Origin: Chromatiales bacterium USCg_Taylor
Lineage (GTDB): Bacteria > Pseudomonadota > Gammaproteobacteria > JACCXJ01
Assembly (NCBI GenBank): GCA_002007425.1
Contig: MUGK01000001.1
Coordinates: 1 to 43,901 of the forward strand
Reading direction: 5' to 3'
DNA: 43,901 bases
Under the pieces are notes generated by a model. The model was not told where the DNA came from and ran no database searches. It saw only the letters and a list, made by a program, of their open reading frames with translations. A program made the translations under genes and the position numbers. Positions 31,401 to 39,691 of this stretch are shown one piece after another (positions within the stretch are counted from its first letter, which is position 1; each line of letters begins with the position of its first letter).

Positions 31401-31545
31401 CCTAAACAAGCTTGTGAAGAAATCGTCGCGAGCAGTCTCCCCGCGAGGCGCACGGCGCACAGGACCGTTTCGCCCGGAGCCAAACGGCGCATAAGCCCCG
31501 AAGGGGCGAGTCTCAAGGATGGGGCGAGCAACCGGAGTGTCAGCA

Positions 31546-31620
31546 GCGGCGCGCGCTCGGAGATAGTCTGCAAGGCGGCCGGGTAAGGCCGGCCCATAAA
31601 ATAAGCCAGTGGCGCGATGA
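31546..31620 (-). pseudogene. Another spermidine-synthase-like gene fragment
   Basis: IAPLAYFMGRPYPAALQTISERAPLL; about 75 bp match to 39841-39915. Confidence 0.88.
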
Positions 31621-31631
31621 TCGTCCAGGCT

Positions 31632-34600
31632 CTACAAACCACTCTTGCGTCGTTCCTTGGTTTCTTGCAATTCCCCTTGCGGCGGGTTTAGGGTAGTCGC
31701 ACGCCGATGAATCGATGAACGGCCGGAGGCGTGCATGCGCAGCCGTTGGACGAACCGCTCCAGGCTCACGTAAAAGGTCGGGGTGATGTACAGCGTCAGA
31801 AACTGCGAGAACAAGAGCCCGCCCGCGACCGCGATCCCGAGGGGCTGGCGTGCCTCGCCACCTGCGCCATAACCAAGCGCAATGGGCAGGGTCGCGAGGA
31901 TCGCCGCCATCGTGGTCATCATGATTGGTCGGAAGCGAACCAGGCAGGCCTCGACGATGGCCTGCTCTGCCGGCAGATTTTTTTCACGCTGGAGGGTGAG
32001 TGAGAAATCCACCATCATGATCCCATTCTTCTTGACTAGACCCACGAGTAGAATGATCCCCACGAAGCTGAACATATTGAGCTCCTGGTCGAAGAGCAAA
32101 AGCATGACCAGTGCCCCAAATCCAGCCAAGGGCAGCGCCGTGAGGATGGTGAGCGGATGGCCGAGATGTTCGTACAGGATCGCGAGGATCATGTACACCA
32201 CCAGGACGGTGATACCCAGGAGGATCGGCAGATCGCGTGTCGATTCCTCGAAACTCTTGGCGCTGCCGCTCAGGACGCTGCTGATGCCGGACGGGAGCGC
32301 CTCCCGCATTGCCTCCCGGATGGCCGAAAGCCCCGCCCCGATTGATTGCTCCCGCCCCAGGTTGAACGACAGCGTGACCGAGGGAAGTTGTCCGAAATGC
32401 TCGATCGAGATCGGCCCGACCCCTTGCCTTATGTCCGCGATGCTGGCGAGCGGTACCAGGCGGCCCATTCGGCTCTGCACGTAGAGGGCGTCGAGCGCAT
32501 TGACGTCGCGCTGGAAGGCCGAATCAAGCTGAATAAACACGGGATATTGGTCATTGGCGCCATAAATCGTGCTGATCTCGCTCCCTCCAAAGGCGGAGCC
32601 GAGCACAGTTTCGATTTCCTGTGGGCTGACGCCCAGGGACGCTGCGCGCTCGCGCCGTATGTGCACCTGGATCTCGGGGTTGGCGAGCTCCAGGCTGCTG
32701 CTCACGTCCTCAATCATCGGCAATGCCTCGAGTCGAGCCTCGATCGCTTGGGCGGCCGGGTAGAGGGACGTCAGATCGGAGCCCCGCAGGACGACTTGAA
32801 ATTCCCCTGCGCCGGTGATCGAGCCCATGCGGATCGCCGGCGGATTTTGCAGCACGAGTTCCATACCCTCGACGGCACGCGCGGCTCGACGCAGCTCCTG
32901 AATGACTTCGTCGGCACTGGCTTCCCGATCGGCCGCGGGTTTCAATCGGACGATGATGCGTCCGACATTGCCCCCGCTCACCCCTCCGAACCCCTGTCCC
33001 GCGGTGGACATCAGCGATTCGACGTTGCGGTTGGCTCGCACCACTTCGGTGAGCGCCAGTTGCCTCTTGACCAGCTCCGGAAATGGAGTTCCCTCGGGCG
33101 CGCGGGTACTGCCGTTAATGGTCCCGGTGTCCTGACTCGGGATGAAGCCCTTCGGGACCGCGGTGTAGAGCCAGCCGGTCGCAACCAGAATCGCTGCCGA
33201 TGCCATGAGCATCGAGCCACGATGACCCATGGCGACTTGGAGGCTCTTGCCGTAAAAGGCTCTGGAACGCTCGAACAGCGCATCAAAGGCGCGGTAAACA
33301 GGCCCGTCTGCCCTGGTGGACTTGAGGAACAAGCCGCACAGCATGGGGGTGAGGCTCAGGGAAATGAGCCCGGAGATCAGAACGGCCACGCCTACGGTGA
33401 CCGCGAACTCGGCGAACAGGCGACCGAGGATCCCGGCCATGAACAGGATCGGGATAAATACGGCAGCCAACGATATCGTCATGGACAAGACGGTGAAGCC
33501 GATCTCGCGCGTGCCATCGAGGGCTGCGGTCAAGCGGTCCTTGCCCATTTGCATGTGCCGGCTGATATTTTCCAGCACCACGATGGCGTCATCCACCACG
33601 AAACCCACCGCCAAGGTCAACGCCATCAGCGACAGGTTGTTTAGACTGTAGCCGAGGAGATGCATCACGGCGAAGCTCCCGAGCACCGACGTGGGAAGGA
33701 TCAGAACCGTGATGAGGGTCGATGACAGATTGCTCAGGAACATGAGCACCACGCCGGACACGAGGACGATCGCGAGCACCAGGGTGAAATTCACGTCGTG
33801 GATCGACGCGCGGACAAACTCTGAACGATCGAGCAGCACGCGTAATTCAACTCCCGCCGGGAGCTGGGCGCGTACCTCGGGAAACACTTCCCGGATCCCG
33901 TTGACGGTCTCCACCGTGTTGGCACCGGGCTGCCGCTGTACAGCGAGAATGATCGAGCGCTCGCCGTTGAACCAGCTCAAGGCCTTGTCGTTCTCCACGC
34001 TGTCTTCGGCGCGGCCGATGTCCTTGAGACGGACCGGAATACCGTTCTGGAAGGCCACGATCACGTCTCGGAAATCCGCGGCTGTCTTGAGATCGGCGTC
34101 GGCCGTTACTGCATAAGCACGCTCGGCGCCGTCCATGATCCCAGCGGGGCGGTTACTGTTGGCTTCCTGGACTGCCTCGACTACTTGATCGAATCCGAGG
34201 TTACGTTGGGCCAAGGCATTGGGATTGAGATACAAGCGTACCGCGTATTTTTGGGCCCCGTAGACCACCACCTGAGCGACCCCCGGGAGCATCGACAATC
34301 GCTGGGTCAGACGGGTGTCGGCGAACTCGTTCAGCTCCGGGAGGGGCAAGGTCTCTGCGGTCAAGGCGAGGATCAGGACAGGGCTGTCCGCTGGGTTGGT
34401 TTTGCGCAACTGAGGTGGATCGATCCCGTCGGGAAGCCGGCGCATGGCGCTCGCGATCGCGCCCTGCACGTCCTGGGCGGCCGAGTCGATATCGCGATCG
34501 AGCCGGAATTGCAAAGCGATACGGGTCGAGCTCGAGCCGCTCACCGAGCTCATGGAATCGATACCGGAGATCGTGGAAAACTCCCGCTCCAGAGGCGTTG

Positions 34601-34790
34601 CTACCACTCGCGCCATGGTTTCGGGATCCGCTCCAGGGAGGTTTGCGGTGACCTGAAGGGTGGGGAAATCGACGCTGGGCAACTCATTGACCGGCAGCGT
34701 GCCGAATGCGAATAAGCCAAACAAGCATAAACCTGCGGTCAGTACTGCCGTCGCTACCGGACGTTCGATGAAGATCCTGGACAGGTTCAT
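31632..34790 (-). CDS. RND multidrug efflux permease (HAE1/AcrB family)
   Basis: 1052 aa; MNLSRIFIERPVATAVLTAGLCLFGLFAFGTLPVNELPSVDFPTLQV; MdtB/MdtC-like. Confidence 0.93.
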   Translation of the reverse strand: MNLSRIFIERPVATAVLTAGLCLFGLFAFGTLPVNELPSVDFPTLQVTANLPGADPETMARVVATPLEREFSTISGIDSMSSVSGSSSTRIALQFRLDRDIDSAAQDVQGAIASAMRRLPDGIDPPQLRKTNPADSPVLILALTAETLPLPELNEFADTRLTQRLSMLPGVAQVVVYGAQKYAVRLYLNPNALAQRNLGFDQVVEAVQEANSNRPAGIMDGAERAYAVTADADLKTAADFRDVIVAFQNGIPVRLKDIGRAEDSVENDKALSWFNGERSIILAVQRQPGANTVETVNGIREVFPEVRAQLPAGVELRVLLDRSEFVRASIHDVNFTLVLAIVLVSGVVLMFLSNLSSTLITVLILPTSVLGSFAVMHLLGYSLNNLSLMALTLAVGFVVDDAIVVLENISRHMQMGKDRLTAALDGTREIGFTVLSMTISLAAVFIPILFMAGILGRLFAEFAVTVGVAVLISGLISLSLTPMLCGLFLKSTRADGPVYRAFDALFERSRAFYGKSLQVAMGHRGSMLMASAAILVATGWLYTAVPKGFIPSQDTGTINGSTRAPEGTPFPELVKRQLALTEVVRANRNVESLMSTAGQGFGGVSGGNVGRIIVRLKPAADREASADEVIQELRRAARAVEGMELVLQNPPAIRMGSITGAGEFQVVLRGSDLTSLYPAAQAIEARLEALPMIEDVSSSLELANPEIQVHIRRERAASLGVSPQEIETVLGSAFGGSEISTIYGANDQYPVFIQLDSAFQRDVNALDALYVQSRMGRLVPLASIADIRQGVGPISIEHFGQLPSVTLSFNLGREQSIGAGLSAIREAMREALPSGISSVLSGSAKSFEESTRDLPILLGITVLVVYMILAILYEHLGHPLTILTALPLAGFGALVMLLLFDQELNMFSFVGIILLVGLVKKNGIMMVDFSLTLQREKNLPAEQAIVEACLVRFRPIMMTTMAAILATLPIALGYGAGGEARQPLGIAVAGGLLFSQFLTLYITPTFYVSLERFVQRLRMHASGRSSIHRRATTLNPPQGELQETKERRKSGL

Positions 34791-35911
34791 GACTGTGGCT
34801 CCCCGGTCGGTTTGACCGCTTTGCCGGGGGTAAGGTTAAAGGGAAGCTCGGTGATCACCAGTTCGCCGCCTTTCAATCCCTCCCCGATGACGGCCAGGTC
34901 TTCGACCTGCCGCAAGACCTGGACCGGTCGCAGCCTCGCCTTTGCATCGTCCACGACATAGACATAAGAGCCTTTTTGTCCCGGTCGGACCGCGCTTGCA
35001 GGCACGACCACGGCGTCGGGCTCGATTTTCAGGATGAGTTGCGCAAGGATAAACTCTCCCGGCCACAATGCCTGGTCCCGGTTCGGGACCCGTGCTTTCA
35101 AGAGCACGGTACCGGTCTCGGGGTTCACCGTGTTATCGATGAAGACGACCTTGCCTTCGGCCACACCGACACGGCCCTGTTCACGGTAGATCGCAACGCG
35201 CATGTCACCCGATTCGGCCTGGCGCCGGACCTCCTCGAGATAGTGCTGGGGGATATTGAAGGCGACCTGCACCGGTTTGATACCCATGATCACGACCAGC
35301 GGCGTCGCCCCGGCGGTATTGACCAGGTTCCCTTCCTTGACCGCAAGGCTACCCGTTCGGCCGGTGATCGGGGCGCGAATCTCGCTGTAGCCAAGTTCCA
35401 CCCGAACCATCTCCACCTGGGCGCGATCGGCCTTCACGGTGGCAGCGAGACCTTCCATAGAGGCGAGCGCTTGCTCGTACTCCTGGCGTGTGATGTATTC
35501 ACGTTCTGCGAGCGGTTTGAGACGTTCCCGCTGCGCCCGTGCTTCCAGCAACTGCGCCTCATCGCGGGCCAGGGTGGCCTGTGCCTGATCGAGGGTAGCC
35601 CGCGCGGCCCGGTCATCGATACGAAACAACAGTTGACCTTTTCTTACATCCTCGCCTTCGCGAAACAATACCTCCTCGAGCACCCCATTCATCTGGGGGC
35701 GCACCTCGACCCTGTGCTCCGGCTCGACGCTCCCTACCGCCTCGGCGATGACCGGCATCGGCTGCACCTTCGCGGCGACGGTCTTGACCGCGATTACTTC
35801 CTCGGGGGCGGCCTTATCGGCTACGGCGCCAACCGTCGTATCGTTACCCAGCCGGAGATAAAGGCCGATAGCGACGACGAGCAACACCCCTATCAGCAGG
35901 ATCCTTGTCAT
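34787..35911 (-). CDS. RND periplasmic adaptor (membrane fusion protein)
   Basis: VEVRPQMNGVLEEVLFREGEDVRKGQLLFRIDDRAARATLDQAQATLARDEAQL; ATGA overlaps with both neighbours. Confidence 0.92.
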   Translation of the reverse strand: MTRILLIGVLLVVAIGLYLRLGNDTTVGAVADKAAPEEVIAVKTVAAKVQPMPVIAEAVGSVEPEHRVEVRPQMNGVLEEVLFREGEDVRKGQLLFRIDDRAARATLDQAQATLARDEAQLLEARAQRERLKPLAEREYITRQEYEQALASMEGLAATVKADRAQVEMVRVELGYSEIRAPITGRTGSLAVKEGNLVNTAGATPLVVIMGIKPVQVAFNIPQHYLEEVRRQAESGDMRVAIYREQGRVGVAEGKVVFIDNTVNPETGTVLLKARVPNRDQALWPGEFILAQLILKIEPDAVVVPASAVRPGQKGSYVYVVDDAKARLRPVQVLRQVEDLAVIGEGLKGGELVITELPFNLTPGKAVKPTGEPQS

Positions 35912-37386
35912 GACGAAAGTGACGGTAGCAAGGCGCCGCGCGCGTGCGTCAGACGCGCGAGGGCGGTGTACCAGTCGAACTGCGATTGTATCCATTGAAC
36001 TTGCGCGTTTGCCTCGTCCGACTGGGCGGTGAGCAGATCGAGCAGGCTGCCGACTCCCGACCGATAACGCGCCAGTGCCACCGCGCTCGACTGGTCAGCA
36101 CTTCTCAATACGCCGGAGCTGGTATCGATTCCGGTCATGGCGGTGTTCAGATCGTAGTAGGCCTGCCAGACCTCCAGCGAGCTCTGGCGATGCAGTCCAT
36201 CTCGCGCCGCTTCGGCTTGCTCCGTTTCAGCCTCCGCGAGGCGCACGCTATAGGTATCGCGAAAGCCGGTGAAGAGCGGGATCCGCAGGTTGACGGCGAT
36301 GCTGTAGCTGTTCGAGGTTACCCGCTCCTCGTCGAGAAACCCCGTGCGGCCGCCATTGACGGCGAGCTCGAGCGTCGGTAGTCCCGCCGCCTTTGCTGTC
36401 TGCACCCCGGCGCGAGCGGCACGCACCTGGGCCTCGGCCGCCACGAGATCGGGCCTCATCGATTTGGCCTGATCGAGGATGAGATCCAGCGATTCGGCGA
36501 CTCTTGCAAGCGGCGGTTGAACGGGCCAGGGCAGCAGGTTCACCCGCGTACTGACCGGCATCCCCAGCGCTACTGCAAGCTGGCCCCGTGCCTTGGAAAG
36601 CTCCCCTTCGGCGCGCTGCACGGTCAGGCGCGCCTGACCCACGGCGGTCTCGGCGCGGTAGACATCACCGATGGTGGCCAAACCCGCTTGGCGCCGAATA
36701 TTTGCCGCACTCAGGCTGGCTTGCGCGCTCTTCAATGCCTCTTCGTTGGCCGACACGAGCCGCTCCACGCCCAGCACCTGGTAGTAGGTCTGCTCGACCA
36801 GCAGCACCACATCCTGCAACACGCGATTCTGTTGGAGATTGGACGCCAGCAACCGGTAGCGAGCGGCTTCCACCTCTCCTTCGCGGGCACCGAAGTCGAA
36901 GAGGACATAGGCCAGGCTCACCGAAGGGCCATAGCGTGTCTGCTCGGGAACGGACGCGCCGGCGCTGGAGAGCGACCTGCTATGTGTGAGGTTGGCGAGC
37001 CCGTCGAGTTGCGGCCAGTACAGCGAGCGCGCGATCCCGAGCTCCGCGGCTTGAGCGCGTGCCACGGCCCACGCCTCTCGGGTCTCCGGGTTATTCATAA
37101 GGGCGAGGTCGGTGATCTGGGCGAGGGAGAGAGGGCCTGAGATCTCCGCGCCACTGCCATGCCTGGGCTCAGGTACCTTCGGAAGCGGCTCGCGGGCCTG
37201 CCAGGGGACCTCGGGTGCCGATGAGGTCTCGGTCTCGGTGTCGAACGGATCGGTAACACGCAGGTGGTCAAAGAAACCTCCCGCCATTGCCGGCCCCATG
37301 GCCCCCAACATGACATACGGCACGGCAAGCCTGAGGAGCGCGAGTAAGCGCGGCCGCCTCAAGCTGCTTACGGTCCGGCTCGTCAT
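35908..37386 (-). CDS. TolC/NodT-type outer membrane efflux protein
   Basis: OMF coiled-coil repeats; in operon with adaptor and permease. Confidence 0.9.
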   Translation of the reverse strand: MTSRTVSSLRRPRLLALLRLAVPYVMLGAMGPAMAGGFFDHLRVTDPFDTETETSSAPEVPWQAREPLPKVPEPRHGSGAEISGPLSLAQITDLALMNNPETREAWAVARAQAAELGIARSLYWPQLDGLANLTHSRSLSSAGASVPEQTRYGPSVSLAYVLFDFGAREGEVEAARYRLLASNLQQNRVLQDVVLLVEQTYYQVLGVERLVSANEEALKSAQASLSAANIRRQAGLATIGDVYRAETAVGQARLTVQRAEGELSKARGQLAVALGMPVSTRVNLLPWPVQPPLARVAESLDLILDQAKSMRPDLVAAEAQVRAARAGVQTAKAAGLPTLELAVNGGRTGFLDEERVTSNSYSIAVNLRIPLFTGFRDTYSVRLAEAETEQAEAARDGLHRQSSLEVWQAYYDLNTAMTGIDTSSGVLRSADQSSAVALARYRSGVGSLLDLLTAQSDEANAQVQWIQSQFDWYTALARLTHARGALLPSLSS

Positions 37387-37392
37387 CGATTC

Positions 37393-38721
37393 TTACCGGT
37401 GCTCAAGACCCGAGTGGCTCGAACCACGCGGGAGGGTAAGGAGCGCTTCAAGCCCGCCGCCATGGGCGTTGTTCAAGGCGAGCTCTCCCCCGTGCAGATG
37501 GGCGATGTTGCGGGCGATGGCGAGGCCTAGACCGGTTCCTCCGCTTTCCCGACTGCGCGATGACTCGAGGCGATAGAAGGGCTCGAACACCCGCTCGAGC
37601 TCGGCTTTCGGTATCCCCGGTCCAGCATCGAGGACGCGGATCTGAAGCCGCCTGCCGTCGTCGTCCACCATCACCGCGGCGCGCTGGCCGTACTTGACCG
37701 CGTTGTCCACCAGGTTGCCGATGCAGCGCTTCAAGGCCAGGGGTTTGCCGCTATAAGGCTCCACTACGCGGCCTCCGACCGCCACGCATTGCCCCATCTC
37801 TTCCGCATCCGCTTGGATGCTTTCAATGAGTGCCATGATGTCCACCGGTTGGAAAACCTCGCGGTCGCTCATGCCGCGAGCGAAATCCAGGGTCGCGTTG
37901 ACCATGGTTTCCATCAGTTCCAGGTCGGCCGCGAATTTGGCCTTCAGCTCCGCGTCTTTCAGCATCTCGGCGCGCAGCCGCAGGCGGGTGACCGGGGTCT
38001 TGAGATCGTGAGACATCGCCGAGAAGATCCGCACGCGGTCCTGCAGCAGGCGCACAAGCTGCGATTGCATGTGGTTGAAGGCCGAGGCCACGTGTCGCAC
38101 CTCCGAAGGCCCGTTCTCCTTCAGGGGCGGGCGGTTGATGTCGCGTCCCAGATCTTCAGCGGCTTGCGCAAGGACAGACAGCGGGCGCGTCACCCAGCGC
38201 ACCGCCACCAACGCCGCGATGACGATCGCCCCCGCCAGTGCCGGCCAGGTCCAGAACAGGCGATCGGGCGAGCTGGTCCAACCACGACGATAGCCGAGCG
38301 TCACCCAATGACCGTCCGTCAAGCGCGCCTGCACGAGGTAAGATGTGCCGGTCGCGCCCTGATCGGCCAAGACGACCTTGAGGGCGCGACTGCCGAGCGC
38401 TCGGCGCACCCAGTCTTCAAATGTCGCCAGCGCCGGGTGTTGTTGTCTGCCGGCCCCGGTGCGCTGTGCTGCCGCCGGATCGAGCGAAGCAAACCACCGG
38501 CGGGTGTTGAGGATGGCGACGACTTTCCCGCGCTCGGCGGGCGCCAGCGTGTCGAGGAGACTCACGGTATCGGCGATCCGCTGGGCCGCCTGGGCCGCGT
38601 CGGTTTGCGCAAAGACCCTGTCCACCTCCCAGGCATGGATCGCCGCGCCTACCCCTCCCGCCACCAGGAGGCCCAGCACCTGGATCAGGATCATCCTGCC
38701 GAACAGAGACTTGGGAAGCAC
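37393..38721 (-). CDS. Sensor histidine kinase (EnvZ-like)
   Basis: HAMP, MSHDLKTPVTRLRLRAEML, GNLVDNAVKYG, GTGLGLAIARNIAHLHGG. Confidence 0.93.
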   Translation of the reverse strand: MLPKSLFGRMILIQVLGLLVAGGVGAAIHAWEVDRVFAQTDAAQAAQRIADTVSLLDTLAPAERGKVVAILNTRRWFASLDPAAAQRTGAGRQQHPALATFEDWVRRALGSRALKVVLADQGATGTSYLVQARLTDGHWVTLGYRRGWTSSPDRLFWTWPALAGAIVIAALVAVRWVTRPLSVLAQAAEDLGRDINRPPLKENGPSEVRHVASAFNHMQSQLVRLLQDRVRIFSAMSHDLKTPVTRLRLRAEMLKDAELKAKFAADLELMETMVNATLDFARGMSDREVFQPVDIMALIESIQADAEEMGQCVAVGGRVVEPYSGKPLALKRCIGNLVDNAVKYGQRAAVMVDDDGRRLQIRVLDAGPGIPKAELERVFEPFYRLESSRSRESGGTGLGLAIARNIAHLHGGELALNNAHGGGLEALLTLPRGSSHSGLEHR

Positions 38722-39457
38722 TATCTCACTACTTCCACTCTAGCGCAGAGCACGTATCCCTCCCCGCGCACGGTCTGGATGATGGCAGGCTCCCGCGGGT
38801 CGTCGCGGAGCCGCTGGCGCAGGCGGCTCACCTGGGCGTCTATGCCGCGTTCGAAGGGATCGGTTTCTCGCCCCTTCGTCAGCTCCATAATCTGGTCGCG
38901 ACTCAAAACTCGGTTGGAGTGATTGAGCAGTATCCGCAGCAACCGGTATTCGGCGCCGCCTAGCGGAACGACGACGCCGTCGGCGGAGGTCAACTGGCGC
39001 AGGACGGGATCCAGCGTCCAACCGGCGAACCGGATCAATCGTGCGTCTTCCGGCTGTAGGTTGCGGGGCAGGCTTCGGGACCGGCGCAGTACGCTCTTCA
39101 CGCGCGCCAGCAGCTCACGCGGATTGAAGGGCTTGGGCAAGTAATCGTCGGCGCCCATTTCCAGACCGATGATGCGGTCTATCTCCTCGCCACGCGCGGT
39201 TAACATGATCACCGGCGTGTCCATCCGTGCTCGGATCTCGCGACACAGCGCGAGCCCATCCTCGCCGGGCAACATGAGGTCGAGCACGACGAGGTCCACG
39301 CGGCTCGATTCAAGGGCTGCCCACATCGCTTTTCCGTTGGGCACCGCATTGGCACGATAACCGTTCTGCTCCAGATAATGCACAAGAGCGTCCGGATCTC
39401 GCGATCATCGTCAACGACGAGAACGCTGTCTTTGGTCACGGTGTTTTTATATCGCAT
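38721..39457 (-). pseudogene. OmpR-family response regulator, 1-nt frameshift near N-terminus
   Basis: 39457 frame gives MRYKNTVTKDSVLVVDDDREIRTLL; 39383 frame continues HYLEQNGYRANAVPNGKAMWAALESSRVDLVVLDLMLPGEDGL... Confidence 0.85.
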
Positions 39458-39480
39458 GGCAGGGTGGTATGCGAGTGCTG

Positions 39481-39540
39481 TTTGTAACTTAGTGTGAGCC
39501 CGACGGGGTTTGTCACCTCACGTTACAAAAAAACGTGAGG
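39481..39540 (-). promoter_or_regulatory. Inverted-repeat region upstream of regulator/efflux operon
   Basis: CCTCACGTT (39516-39524)/AACGTGAGG (39532-39540); TTTGTAAC (39481-39488) and GTTACAAA (39522-39529) in inverted orientation. Confidence 0.5.
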
Positions 39541-39555
39541 CATTAGGGCCGCGAT

Positions 39556-39690
39556 ACCGCGTCAGCGTCCGCCAGATCCTGCGATGGAATCGGATAAACC
39601 AACAAAAGGTGTTACTTCCGGGGACGGTTTTGTTGATTTATCCGCATCGAAGCTCGGCATAAGCCGCTTGCGGCCGAGGCCTCCATTCCG
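39556..39690 (+). repeat. Direct repeat copy B (mltD 3' end duplicate)
   Basis: Matches 23821-23955. Confidence 0.9.
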
Positions 39691-39691
39691 T

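Noticed and set aside
31495-31507. GCCCC-gaa-GGGGC short hairpin
   Set aside because: Only 5-bp arms; expected by chance in GC-rich DNA.
32346-33644. 432-aa plus-strand ORF opposite the RND permease
   Set aside because: Shadow ORF in GC-rich antisense; the minus-strand RND protein is clearly the real gene.
34976-35998. 340-aa plus-strand ORF opposite the adaptor gene
   Set aside because: Antisense shadow ORF; no recognisable family and adaptor is unambiguous.
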